Positions 8,098 through 16,776 of a DNA stretch of 56,058 bases are shown in pieces (position 1 is the stretch's first letter; each line of letters begins with the position of its first letter). Location: the NCBI RefSeq assembly GCF_007786475.1, contig NZ_VNJJ01000023.1, positions 1 through 56,058 on the forward strand, in the 5' to 3' direction. The notes below the pieces were generated by a model that saw only the letters and a list, made by a program, of their open reading frames with translations, did not search any database and had not been told where the DNA came from. The position numbers and the translations under genes were made by a program. Source of the DNA: Cohnella terricola (GTDB taxonomy: Bacteria; Bacillota; Bacilli; Paenibacillales; Paenibacillaceae).

Positions 8098-9015
8098 TCA
8101 GCTATCTAAGCTGTCTAATTCTTCAATGACTTCCTTGAATCGATCCGGGAAGTCGGTGTGCACGCCGTCTACTCCCCATTTGGCCGCATTCTCCATATTG
8201 ACCTGGTAGTTTACCGTATAAGGATAGATGAGTAAACCCGCGTGTTTGACCTTTAACACGTAATTTTCGTTGATTCTCAGGAAGTTAACGCCGATCCCAT
8301 TCGCATAGCCGCTAATATCGGCCAGTTGCTGCTCGGATATATGAGCCGGCCTATTGTACCATAACAATTGGAACAGCGGCACATTCTTGTCCCAACTTCT
8401 GATCTTCACCAGACTGTCCTTACTGAACGACTGGATCGCGATATAATCCTTTAATCCGAACTCCTCGACCAACGCCCATGTTTTCTCTTCAAGGTCCGAA
8501 TAGTCTTCCGGGTCCTTGATTTCGAGCATGTACCGCGTGTCCGTGCCGAATGTCTCGAATATCTCGCGCAAGGTCGGTACTTTCTCGCGCGTATACTCTT
8601 CTCTGGCATAGATAGGATGCTTTCTGTTAAACCACGTTCCTGCGTCGAGCGACTTGACCTCTTCAAGCGTCAAATCCTTGATATTCCCGGAGCCGTTCGT
8701 CGTTCGATTCACGGTCTTGTCATGCATCGCGACGAGTTCTCCATCCTTCGTCTCCTGAACGTCGATCTCGATATAATCCGCATTCATCCGGATCCCTAAT
8801 CGATAAGAAGACAGCGTACTCTCCGGCGCGTAACCCGACGCGCCGCGATGAGCAACGGTCACGATATGCGATTCCGGAAAGTAAAGGCTCGGAAAATCGA
8901 TGCGGTTCCCGGTTAGAAAGTAGACCAGTCCTGCCGCAAAGATCAACAAGATCAAATGAAGCGAATAAAAATACCATCCGGATATTTGTACCGGTTTTCG
9001 CAGCTTTTTGAACAT
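8098..9015 (-). CDS. membrane-anchored glycerophosphodiester phosphodiesterase
   Basis: A 305-residue protein with one N-terminal membrane segment (about 16-36) and an extracytoplasmic GDPD TIM barrel. The catalytic set is visible: HRGASGYAPEST near residue 56, EIDVQ and the second His in AMHDKTVNRT. The family hydrolyses glycerophosphodiesters to glycerol-3-phosphate and an alcohol, and in Gram-positives can act on lipoteichoic or wall teichoic acid fragments. ATG 9015 is chosen because GGGAGG lies five bases upstream; the frame is open further to 9039. The gene lies behind the DHA2 pump but is separated from it by a hairpin. Confidence 0.88.
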   Translation of the reverse strand: MFKKLRKPVQISGWYFYSLHLILLIFAAGLVYFLTGNRIDFPSLYFPESHIVTVAHRGASGYAPESTLSSYRLGIRMNADYIEIDVQETKDGELVAMHDKTVNRTTNGSGNIKDLTLEEVKSLDAGTWFNRKHPIYAREEYTREKVPTLREIFETFGTDTRYMLEIKDPEDYSDLEEKTWALVEEFGLKDYIAIQSFSKDSLVKIRSWDKNVPLFQLLWYNRPAHISEQQLADISGYANGIGVNFLRINENYVLKVKHAGLLIYPYTVNYQVNMENAAKWGVDGVHTDFPDRFKEVIEELDSLDS

Positions 9016-9155
9016 ATAAGCCTCCCGATGTACGCTCATGAGGTTCGCGTTTCGCGCTCGCTCTTCGGCTTATCCTGATACTACCACTTTTGGTGCCTGA
9101 ACTCCTATCCCCAATCGTCGAATTTGCGACATTTTTTTGCTAAACCGAAAACGGA

Positions 9156-9179
9156 GTCAATCTTCTCATGAAGATTGAC
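9156..9179 (-). terminator. terminator of the MarR-DHA2 operon
   Basis: Perfect 10-bp stem GTCAATCTTC / GAAGATTGAC with a 4-base loop, followed on the minus strand by CCGTTTTCGG. It directly follows the stop of the DHA2 pump gene. Confidence 0.65.
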
Positions 9180-9199
9180 CCCGTCATAGCTTGATCCGT

Positions 9200-10708
9200 T
9201 TATTTGGCCTGCTTTTGCAATTGCGGCTGAGTCTGGTCTGTGACTCCCGCCTCAGTGGCCGGCTTGACTTTTTTGATGAAGAAAGCAAGCACCAACGCCG
9301 CAACGGTCATCCAAGTCGCAATCTCGAAAGCATGGTTAATCCCAAAGATCGTGCCTTGTTGGATCGCTTCCTTCATGCCTGTTTCATCAGTTTGGGCGAT
9401 CTGGCCACCGATCACGAGCTCCTTAACGCGGCTAGCAGCCGAGTTGGTCATAATCGTGACGAGGAAAGCCGTACCTAGAGCGCCGGCGACGTTACGAAGC
9501 GTCTGCGACATGGCGGAGCCGTGAGCGTTCAAGCGTGCCGGCAACTGGTTCATGCCGGCAGTCTGAATCGGCATCATCAGCATGGACATACCGAACATCC
9601 GCAGCGTATACATGAAGATCATATGCGTGTAGGTCGTATCGGCCGTCAATTGGCTGAATTCGTAAGTCGTAACCGTCGTGATCGCCAGACCGATCACGGA
9701 CAGCCAGCGCGCGCCTATTTTATCGAAAATGATTCCCGTAATCGGGGACATGATCCCCATCAGGATAGCGCCAGGCAGCAGCAACAAGCCTGCGTCCATC
9801 GGCGAAAAACCACGAATTTTCTGTAGATAAATTGGAAGCAGGATCATTCCGGAGAACATGGACATCGTAATAATAACGTTAATGACCGTCGTGAGCGAAT
9901 ACATATTGTACTTGAACACGCGGAACTCCAGGATCGGTTTATCGATCGTCAGCTCTCTCCACAAGAACAACGCAAGAGCGATTACGCCCACGACAAGGCT
10001 CGCAATGACTCGCGTGCTGTTCCATCCATCATGGCCAGCGTCGCTGAATCCATACAGTAAGCCGCCGAATCCCAAAGTCGATAAAACGACACCGAACACG
10101 TCAAACTTAGGCTTGGAAACTTGGGTCACGTTCTTCATTGCGAACGCGCCATAGATAAGTGCGAATAAAGAGAGGGGCAATACGATATAGAATAGAACTC
10201 TCCAATCGTAATGCTCTACGACCCAACCGGACAGCGTCGGGCCGACTGCAGGTGCGAAGATCATCGCCAGCCCCATCATCCCCATCGCTTTCCCGCGTTC
10301 GTGAACCGGGAAGATCGTCAGAAAAATAAAGGACATGAGCGGCATCAGAATTCCCGCCCCTGCCGCTTGAATAAGCCGGCCGGTCAAAAGCAGCTCGAAG
10401 TTTGGCGAAACCGCGCAGAGAATCGTCCCTAAACTAAACAATCCGACGGCAGTAATAAATAATTGCCTTGTCGAAAAACGATCGATCAAATACGCGCTCA
10501 CGGGAATCAATACCCCGTTAACGAGCAAATACCCGTTAGACAGCCACTGAATCGTGTTCGCGCCGATATCCAGATCCTCCATCATTATGGGCAGGGCAAC
10601 GTTCAGCAGCGTTTGCGCCAGAAGCGCGACGAACGCGCCGATCAGCAGCGCGGCGACGATTGGCCCTCTTCTTAAGGGAGCCGTCGCAGTGCTCATGGTA
10701 TTACTCAT
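9200..10708 (-). CDS. DHA2-family (EmrB/QacA type) MFS drug efflux pump
   Basis: A 502-residue major facilitator protein with about 14 predicted membrane helices. Typical DHA2 features are the early LNVALPIMMEDL, TIQWLSNGYLL, motif A-like DRFSTRQLF, RLIQAAGAG, and the antiporter motif C in APAVGPTLSGW. These proteins export lipophilic drugs or dyes by proton antiport. Its ATG overlaps the end of the upstream MarR gene by eight bases, so the two are translationally coupled and the pump is most likely repressed by that regulator. GAGGAG precedes the start. A homologous pump is at 22220-23671. Confidence 0.92.
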   Translation of the reverse strand: MSNTMSTATAPLRRGPIVAALLIGAFVALLAQTLLNVALPIMMEDLDIGANTIQWLSNGYLLVNGVLIPVSAYLIDRFSTRQLFITAVGLFSLGTILCAVSPNFELLLTGRLIQAAGAGILMPLMSFIFLTIFPVHERGKAMGMMGLAMIFAPAVGPTLSGWVVEHYDWRVLFYIVLPLSLFALIYGAFAMKNVTQVSKPKFDVFGVVLSTLGFGGLLYGFSDAGHDGWNSTRVIASLVVGVIALALFLWRELTIDKPILEFRVFKYNMYSLTTVINVIITMSMFSGMILLPIYLQKIRGFSPMDAGLLLLPGAILMGIMSPITGIIFDKIGARWLSVIGLAITTVTTYEFSQLTADTTYTHMIFMYTLRMFGMSMLMMPIQTAGMNQLPARLNAHGSAMSQTLRNVAGALGTAFLVTIMTNSAASRVKELVIGGQIAQTDETGMKEAIQQGTIFGINHAFEIATWMTVAALVLAFFIKKVKPATEAGVTDQTQPQLQKQAK

Positions 10709-11162
10709 GGTTTTTCTCCTCTTCCTCTCTCTGTCTCTGTATGATGTTTACGATATGCTTGTGTATCCGGTGCATATGCGCTTCGTCTTCCGGCGAAATA
10801 TGCTTTAGTATACCCATCAACTGCACCTCGCGCATATTCGACGTTTCGCGGCGCAGTTTTTCCCCCGCCGAAGTCAGCGTAAGGCTGATCGAACGCCGGT
10901 TCGTGGCCGGACGTTCGCGCGTCAGCCAACCGGCTTTGACCATTCTTTGCACGATGCCGCTTGTCGTGCTCGTCACGGAAAAGATTTTGTCGGAAAGCTC
11001 GTTCAAGCCGATACCGGGATTCTCTGCCACAAGCTTCAACACGAAATATTGAATCGGCGTTATGCCCAGCAATTGGGTCGTTTGAATCATGGACTGATGG
11101 AAAGCCTGATTGACTTCGCGGAAGGACGTAAATATGTTTTGGATTCTTTCTTGGTCTTGCAG
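10701..11162 (-). CDS. MarR-family transcriptional regulator, apparent CTG start
   Basis: A winged-helix MarR protein, 153 residues if started at CTG 11162. Visible are GITPIQYFVLK, LNELSDKIF, TSTTSGIVQRMVKAGWLTRERP (recognition helix) and the wing RRSISLTLTSAGEKL. The first ATG in frame (11090) would delete most of helix 1, whose family-like sequence (FTSFREVNQAFHQS) is present upstream. The only strong ribosome binding site, GAGGAGGG, is seven bases before the CTG, hence the unusual start. It is the first gene of an operon with the DHA2 pump and is probably autoregulated through the palindrome at 11205-11222. Confidence 0.85.
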   Translation of the reverse strand: MQDQERIQNIFTSFREVNQAFHQSMIQTTQLLGITPIQYFVLKLVAENPGIGLNELSDKIFSVTSTTSGIVQRMVKAGWLTRERPATNRRSISLTLTSAGEKLRRETSNMREVQLMGILKHISPEDEAHMHRIHKHIVNIIQRQREEEEKNHE

Positions 11163-11204
11163 CGGACTCCCTCCTCTCTCCTCCCGATATTATTCGCAGC
11201 AGAA

Positions 11205-11266
11205 TATTTCGCATACGAAATAAAATACTCTTATTTCAGTTCTATGTCAATGTTTACATATGTAAA
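11205..11266 (-). promoter_or_regulatory. promoter and candidate MarR operator of the efflux operon
   Basis: On the minus strand TTGACA (11250-11245), a 17-base spacer and TATTTT (11227-11222) form a sigma-A promoter. A perfect inverted repeat TATTTCG-CATA-CGAAATA occupies 11205-11222, touching the -10 and the start site, the usual place for a MarR repressor. A second palindrome, TTTACATATGTAAA at 11253-11266, lies just upstream of the -35. Binding by the adjacent MarR protein is inference. Confidence 0.7.
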
Positions 11267-11310
11267 ATCGAAAAACTTATTCGTTTTCTAGAACGGAAAG
11301 CCGAAGACGC

Positions 11311-11340
11311 CGAAAAGCCAGCCCGGGGGCTGGCTTTTCG
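11311..11340 (-). terminator. intrinsic terminator after FMN reductase gene
   Basis: Perfect 13-bp stem CGAAAAGCCAGCC / GGCTGGCTTTTCG with a short GC-rich loop, 27 bases downstream of the FMN reductase stop. It also isolates that gene from the divergent-side MarR promoter. Confidence 0.75.
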
Positions 11341-11367
11341 ATTATTCCTGCGTACCCATCCGATCCG

Positions 11368-11913
11368 TCAATGCGCAAACTCGACGAACCTATCGACGAC
11401 GCGATCGATAAACCGCAACGTCGATTCGTCGACGAGGCGGTTCGTCGTTTCGTCGAACTTCAATGCGGCGGAGCTAATGTAAATTTCGTTTCCCGCGGGC
11501 GGCAGAAGTTTTGCTTGGATGCCCGGACTGGCCAATATTTCGCGAAGATGCATTTGTGCCCGAATCGTACCCATCATTCCCGGAGAAACTCCGGCCGTCA
11601 GAACCGGTTTGCCGATCAGCACTTTATCGACGCGCGACAGCCAATCGATCGCATTTTTCAACACGCCGGGCACAGACCAATTATATTCCGGCGTAATGAT
11701 CAGAACCCCGTCCGCCGAAGCAACCTTGTCCATAAAAGCTCTAACGGTATGCGGCGGGTTCAATTCGATATCCTGATCGAAAAACGGTAAGGATCGAATG
11801 TCCGCGAATTCCAGATCCCATTTGTTAATGTAGCGTTCCTTCATCGTGTTGGCCAGTTGCATGTTATAGGAACCCTGTCTAAGACTTCCGATAAGTACGG
11901 CGATTTTTAACAT
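11368..11913 (-). CDS. NADPH-dependent FMN reductase family flavoprotein
   Basis: A 181-residue flavodoxin-fold protein of the NADPH-dependent FMN reductase family (YieF/ChrR/AzoR-like). The FMN phosphate loop GSLRQGSYN is at 9-17 and the TPEYNWSVPGVLKNAIDWLS motif is at about 78-97. Such enzymes reduce quinones, azo dyes or chromate with NAD(P)H. A run of G residues (AAAGGGGGG) precedes the ATG at 11913. It is probably monocistronic, ending at the strong hairpin. The physiological substrate cannot be told from sequence. Confidence 0.9.
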   Translation of the reverse strand: MLKIAVLIGSLRQGSYNMQLANTMKERYINKWDLEFADIRSLPFFDQDIELNPPHTVRAFMDKVASADGVLIITPEYNWSVPGVLKNAIDWLSRVDKVLIGKPVLTAGVSPGMMGTIRAQMHLREILASPGIQAKLLPPAGNEIYISSAALKFDETTNRLVDESTLRFIDRVVDRFVEFAH

Positions 11914-12022
11914 TCGATCACACCCCCCTTTATTTGGATATCGGATGCTCCATTTCCCTATATTAGCATCGACTGCGGGATATTAACAATTCCATTTAGC
12001 CATACTCGGCGATTATATTCTC

Positions 12023-13969
12023 CTATACTGCCTTCAGTTCGACGCCTTCAGGCAGCAGATTTCGCACAAGTTCCCGCAGCTGTTGGTCCGCTTGGAGCTC
12101 CCCGCCCAGTATCGCGATCGTTCCCGAATCGTTCCGGGTACGAATCAAACGCCCGATCCCCTGCTTCAATCTCAGAAGCATGTAGGGCAAGTCCACTTCC
12201 TCGTAAGGCGACGCGGCGTCTTGTCTTTTGGCGGCGAATACGGGATCGTCCGGGGGAAAAGGAAGAGACCATACGATTACGTTAGACAGCGAAGGTCCGG
12301 GAATGTCCAATCCTTCCCATAATGAAACCGCGCAGAGTACGCTCGTCTCATCCCGTTCGAAATCCGCGATCAAATGGCTGATCTCCCGGTCTCCTTCGAA
12401 CCCGAAATTAAACTCATTACAAATGGAATGCCCGCTAATCGACTGTTTGAACTGCCGAAGCTGATCCGCGGATGGGAAAAGAATCAAGGCTCTGCCGCCC
12501 GATCTCGAGAGCAATCGGACCGTCGCTTCCAGCTTTTCTTCGAATGAAGCCCCATTTGTCCATGCTGGTGCCGCTACCTCCATCCTTCCCGAATAATCGT
12601 AAGGGGAATTGACGCTGAAAGACAAATATCGTTCTATCCCGAGGGTGCTTGCCACATAATCAAACGATCCGTTCACGGACAACGTTGCCGATGAGAAGAC
12701 GACAGGTATGCGCATGCCGAATACGCTCTCCTTTAACACTTCCTTAACCGCCTTAGGCATAATGACAAGCGTAAGGCCGGTCGGACTGTCCGTCGCCCAA
12801 CAGATTAAGGAGTTCGAGCTTTGAAACAGGCTTAGCGCTTTCTGCATCGTCTCCAAATGCTCTTCCACGATGCGAAGCTGGTAGCCGTCCAGATTAAACA
12901 ACTCGCTCTCGAAGACAAGCTCCTCTTCGATGGCATCGATCACACTGCGGAATCGGGCGACCTCTTGAACAAGATCATCATTCAATTCGATTCGCCGGCG
13001 ATCCGAACCTGGGGTCGGGAAGCTTTGGCGTTCCAATCGCGCGAACAGCGCCTCGCTGCGATCGATCGCTTCGTCGATCAGCACGGCCAGCGACTCGCGT
13101 ATCTCGTTCTTGAGAAGACGGGTAACGAGTTGCTCGAAATGATCGTGTTTGATTCGGTAAGTCAGCGCCTTCTGCGCTGCCGACTCAAGCAAGTGTCCTT
13201 CGTCGAAAACGACCGCGCAATGATCCGGCAGAAGAGGCAATTGTCCTTCCCGCTTCCTGCCCTCGTATGTCCAGACATGCTCCATATAGAAATCGTGCGA
13301 ACAAATAATTAGATCCGCAGCCTGCCGGTAGTGCTCGCGGGACAATGTCTGCCCGCAGCGGTGCCGCTTCTCGCAAACGAAGCAGTCCTGGAACGGATCC
13401 CAGTTGATTCTGCTCCATTGTTCGTCGTTCAGATGCGGGTACTGCTTGCGATCCCCATAGGCGTAGAACGATTGCATGCCTGCCTGCCGGTGGACGAAGT
13501 CAGGCAAGTTTTCATACAGGTCTTTGTATATTTCCGTATCTTCGTAGTCTGTTCTTGCGTTATCCAGCTTGGCCAGACACAAATAACGGTCTTGGGATTT
13601 GCCCAATCTGGCGTCGATCGCGAGCTCCAAATGCCGGGCCAGCTTGGCGATATCCCCTTCTGGCTTCACCAGCTGTTCGATTAACGATTCGTCCGCGCAA
13701 GCGATAATCGCGGGTTTGCGATGATAACGGGCGTAGCAAATGGCATAAAGCAAATAGACGAGCGTTTTACCCGTGCCGACTCCCGCTTCCGCGAAGATCG
13801 TTTGCTTCTCCGCGAATGCCCGCTCTAATTGGAACGCCATATAGATTTGTTCGTCGCGAACCTCGAAACCAGCCTCGGGAAGAACGTCGTAGAAGACGTC
13901 CGCGACCCACTCTCCCGCTTGTTGCATGAACGGCTTGGAATGCTCGAATTCAAATGGATACCGATTCAA
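12023..13969 (-). CDS. DinG/XPD-like Fe-S superfamily 2 DNA helicase
   Basis: A 648-residue helicase. Walker A EAGVGTGKT ends at K68-T69, the DEAH-type box is DEGH at 256-259, and four cysteines (131, 196, 199, 205) in the first motor domain match the 4Fe-4S cluster of the XPD/DinG/YoaA group. Later motifs are VVFSSATLS, AVSLWEGLDIPG and RLKQGIGRLIRTRND. These enzymes unwind DNA 5' to 3' and act in repair. Start is TTG at 13969, with TGGAGG ten bases upstream; no ATG is available near. No exonuclease domain is fused, unlike the longer Bacillus DinG. No LexA box was seen upstream. Confidence 0.88.
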   Translation of the reverse strand: MNRYPFEFEHSKPFMQQAGEWVADVFYDVLPEAGFEVRDEQIYMAFQLERAFAEKQTIFAEAGVGTGKTLVYLLYAICYARYHRKPAIIACADESLIEQLVKPEGDIAKLARHLELAIDARLGKSQDRYLCLAKLDNARTDYEDTEIYKDLYENLPDFVHRQAGMQSFYAYGDRKQYPHLNDEQWSRINWDPFQDCFVCEKRHRCGQTLSREHYRQAADLIICSHDFYMEHVWTYEGRKREGQLPLLPDHCAVVFDEGHLLESAAQKALTYRIKHDHFEQLVTRLLKNEIRESLAVLIDEAIDRSEALFARLERQSFPTPGSDRRRIELNDDLVQEVARFRSVIDAIEEELVFESELFNLDGYQLRIVEEHLETMQKALSLFQSSNSLICWATDSPTGLTLVIMPKAVKEVLKESVFGMRIPVVFSSATLSVNGSFDYVASTLGIERYLSFSVNSPYDYSGRMEVAAPAWTNGASFEEKLEATVRLLSRSGGRALILFPSADQLRQFKQSISGHSICNEFNFGFEGDREISHLIADFERDETSVLCAVSLWEGLDIPGPSLSNVIVWSLPFPPDDPVFAAKRQDAASPYEEVDLPYMLLRLKQGIGRLIRTRNDSGTIAILGGELQADQQLRELVRNLLPEGVELKAV

Positions 13970-14138
13970 TAGAACGATGCCTCCACAACATGTAGTCGAG
14001 ACATTATCACATGATCGTCTTGCAAAAGCAAAGCGATTTTTCGATTACCAATAATTGAAGATAGGTATCGCTTAGGAGATTGATTAGGATAGAGTGAGAC
14101 AACTCTATTATTTACGATGAAAGTGAGACGATATACTC

Positions 14139-15770
14139 ATGCGATGCATGCAGCCGATAAGCGTGAGAAAACGACTTCTTACGGTCACTCTGCTTATTTT
14201 GGCCTTAATTATATCTATGAGTGACGCGGGACACCGGGCTGACGCCGCCCCCGTTTATCCTTTTGATGACGTGACTCCGAATTTCGCTTCCGAAGCCATT
14301 CTCCATCTCTCCCAACTCCATATCATCGGGGGAACCGGACAACGCCGATTCGAGCCGCTTAAAGCGACGACAAGAGCCGAGTTCGTCGCAATGTTGGATC
14401 GTTTATTCGGACTGTCGCCGGTTGCGGGAGCCGTTCCTGCCTTTAAGGACGTACCCAGAGAATCATGGTTTTACCCTTGGGCGCAAGCCGGCGTCGCAAC
14501 GGGAATCGCCCAAGGCACGACATCCCGGACATTCGAACCGAATCGGAAAATTACTCGCCAGGAAGCAGCCGTCCTCATGACGCGCGCTTTGAAGCAAGAA
14601 CCGGCTTCGTCAGCACATCCGCGATACAAAGACGAGGATAGCATTGCGTCCTGGGCCATGCCGTACGTAAAGCGGCTAAGTGAGCTAGCTTTAATAGAGG
14701 GAGATACCAGCGGCAACTTTCGCCCGGATGCCCCCCTCACTCGTCAAGAAGCCGCGGTGATCTTGGATAGGGTGCTTACAAGGGACGATTGGGCTTCCCA
14801 GATTCGTTCAACCCCGGCAGCCAAAATCCAATTAGGTTGGCAATACGATCAGACGACTGCGCAGTTCGAGAAACAAGTCGAATCGTCAGCCGTCAATACC
14901 TTGTCTCCTCGATGGTTTTTTCTCGAAAAATCAAGCTCCCTAACCGATCTAGGCGATCGTTCTCTCGTTTCTTGGGCGCATAATCGGGGCAAAAAAGTGT
15001 GGGCCATGATTGGAAACCACTCCGATCAAACGTTAACCCATCAAATGCTATCATCTTCCGAGCAAAGGAAAACTTTTATTACGAATCTATTAAATGCGGT
15101 GCAGAAATACGGAGTAGACGGCTTAAATCTCGATTTCGAGAATGTCGCCCCCGGGGATCGCAGCGGGTTGACGCAATTCGTATCGGAGCTGTCCATCGCG
15201 CTGCATGCTAAGGGAACGACGCTATCGGTGAACGTGTCTCCCGATCTGGGGACGGATTGGACGGATGCTTTCGACTATGCCGCTCTCGGCAAATACGCGG
15301 ATTACATCGTGCTTATGGGTTATGACGAGCATTGGGACGGGTCTCCGATCGCCGGTTCGGTCTCCTCTCAGATTTGGCTGCAATCCGGTTTGCAGAAGCT
15401 TCTACTTCGCGTGCCCGCAAATAAAACGATTCTTGCTCTTCCTTTCTACACACGCGACTGGTATGCGAACGCGTTTGGTATGCAATCGATAGAATTGAGC
15501 CTTATACAGCAAAATTCCGTCCTTCAGTCGAGGGTATCGAAGATGGCATGGAACGATGCTTTAAGCCAATATGAAGCCGAATATGTCGCGAGCGGTGTTC
15601 GGCATCGGATCTGGGTCGAGGACGGACGGTCGATTGCGAGCAAAATCCGAATGGCAGAAAATTATGCGATCGCAGGCTACGCTTACTGGTATATCGGCGG
15701 AGAAAGCCGGGATATATGGGACAGCGTGCGTAATGAACTAAAGTTCGATTCGTATCGCTTCTCATCCTGA
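14139..15770 (+). CDS. secreted SLH-domain protein with GH18 (YaaH/chitinase-like) domain
   Basis: A 543-residue exported protein: signal peptide (about 10-36), three S-layer homology repeats (about 40-88, 101-150 and 162-212, with the TRAEF/TRQEAA motif in each), then a glycoside hydrolase 18 barrel. The catalytic motif DGLNLDFE is at 327-334, with D332 and E334 as the expected pair. SLH repeats bind pyruvylated secondary wall polymer, so the enzyme should sit on the cell wall; related Bacillales proteins act on peptidoglycan or spore-coat glycans. The ribosome binding site is weak (GTGAG); ATG 14148 is an alternative start. Confidence 0.92.
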   Translation: MRCMQPISVRKRLLTVTLLILALIISMSDAGHRADAAPVYPFDDVTPNFASEAILHLSQLHIIGGTGQRRFEPLKATTRAEFVAMLDRLFGLSPVAGAVPAFKDVPRESWFYPWAQAGVATGIAQGTTSRTFEPNRKITRQEAAVLMTRALKQEPASSAHPRYKDEDSIASWAMPYVKRLSELALIEGDTSGNFRPDAPLTRQEAAVILDRVLTRDDWASQIRSTPAAKIQLGWQYDQTTAQFEKQVESSAVNTLSPRWFFLEKSSSLTDLGDRSLVSWAHNRGKKVWAMIGNHSDQTLTHQMLSSSEQRKTFITNLLNAVQKYGVDGLNLDFENVAPGDRSGLTQFVSELSIALHAKGTTLSVNVSPDLGTDWTDAFDYAALGKYADYIVLMGYDEHWDGSPIAGSVSSQIWLQSGLQKLLLRVPANKTILALPFYTRDWYANAFGMQSIELSLIQQNSVLQSRVSKMAWNDALSQYEAEYVASGVRHRIWVEDGRSIASKIRMAENYAIAGYAYWYIGGESRDIWDSVRNELKFDSYRFSS

Positions 15771-15956
15771 GCACTTGTCAAGACATACAACATGTAAAAA
15801 AACTAATCGAATTCTCATAATCCTCAATGCAGCTTACGGTGATACGAGTTTGGCCTGCCACAAGCAAATGATGGTTCGTTCGAGTGTGTTAAGGTGGATT
15901 TAGGCAGTCGTACCGCTCCGCTAAACCAATCATTTTTCATAGGAGGCGTTATATCG

Positions 15957-16646
15957 ATGATCAATCCTACAAAAAGAATGGGCAAAGCGATGATAGGAAC
16001 CGCATTAAGCATGTCGATCGCGTTCTCCGCGGGCGCTATGCTCGTCGCGAACGGTTCGGCATACGCCGCAACTTCGAATGCGACAATAACTGCGTATGGC
16101 GCGAGCTCGTCGCAATCCATCGCAGACAATATTACTGCTATCGGCAAAAAATATCTCGGCGTCCCTTATCAATTCGGCGCCAAATCGAACCAAACCGCGA
16201 CATTCGACTGTTCTTCCTTTACGCAATACGTGTTCGGAAAGAACGGAATTAGTCTTCCCCGTTCATCCAAACAACAATCCAAAGTCGGCACGTACGTATC
16301 GAAAGACCAACTGCAGCCCGGAGACCTCGTATTCTCGGATACGAACCATGACGGAATCATCAATCATGTCAGCATCTATATCGGCAATAATCAACTGCTT
16401 CATACGTACAGAGTCGGAATCGGCGTCACGATCTCGAACTTCAAAGGAAGCGCATGGGATCGCGGTTACGTGACGGCTCGCCGAGTCCTTCCGACGGACG
16501 GGACGGCAAGCGCCGCGCCTGCGCAATCGGATCAACAACCTGCTTCCGAAACGAAGCAACCGGATTACTACGCTCCGGTTCAGAGATCGGACAATTCCCC
16601 ATACTACTCTCACCGAAATCATTGGCACGGATATAAGAATAGATAA
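15957..16646 (+). CDS. secreted NlpC/P60 endopeptidase
   Basis: A 229-residue exported protein: signal peptide to about residue 38, short linker, NlpC/P60 domain (about 55-165) and a disordered Gln/Tyr-rich tail. The catalytic Cys is in FDCSSF (C85) and the His in NHVSIYIG (H137), with a third polar residue around H149. The family cleaves gamma-D-Glu-diaminopimelate bonds in peptidoglycan. No separate wall-binding domain is present. ATG 15957 has AGGAGG upstream. It follows the SLH-GH18 gene in the same direction with a 186-base gap that may hold a structured leader, and ends at a long hairpin. Confidence 0.92.
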   Translation: MINPTKRMGKAMIGTALSMSIAFSAGAMLVANGSAYAATSNATITAYGASSSQSIADNITAIGKKYLGVPYQFGAKSNQTATFDCSSFTQYVFGKNGISLPRSSKQQSKVGTYVSKDQLQPGDLVFSDTNHDGIINHVSIYIGNNQLLHTYRVGIGVTISNFKGSAWDRGYVTARRVLPTDGTASAAPAQSDQQPASETKQPDYYAPVQRSDNSPYYSHRNHWHGYKNR

Positions 16647-16664
16647 TAACCTCCTCATCCATCG

Positions 16665-16709
16665 CGAACAAATCCGCTTTCGGTTATCGGCCGAAAGCGG
16701 ATTTGTTCG
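16665..16709 (+). terminator. long perfect hairpin after NlpC/P60 gene
   Basis: A 19-bp perfect stem (arms at 16665-16683 and 16691-16709) with a 7-base loop. There is almost no T tract (TGTTC follows), so it is either a terminator of unusual type or an mRNA-stabilising hairpin. Confidence 0.6.
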
Positions 16710-16717
16710 TGTTCATA

Positions 16718-16726
16718 TGCTATAAT
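16718..16726 (+). promoter_or_regulatory. extended -10 promoter for the PAP2-like gene
   Basis: TGCTATAAT, an extended -10 with consensus hexamer, immediately after the preceding hairpin and 50 bases before the start codon. No good -35 is visible, which is tolerated by TGn promoters. Confidence 0.5.
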
Positions 16727-16776
16727 CGACTAGATTCGAAGCCATATTACAATAGGCGCAATTGGAGGTATTTCCG

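Noticed and set aside
13970..14138. LexA box before the DinG-like helicase gene
   Set aside because: No CGAAC-n4-GTTCG-like sequence is present in this interval, although the gene would be a plausible SOS target.
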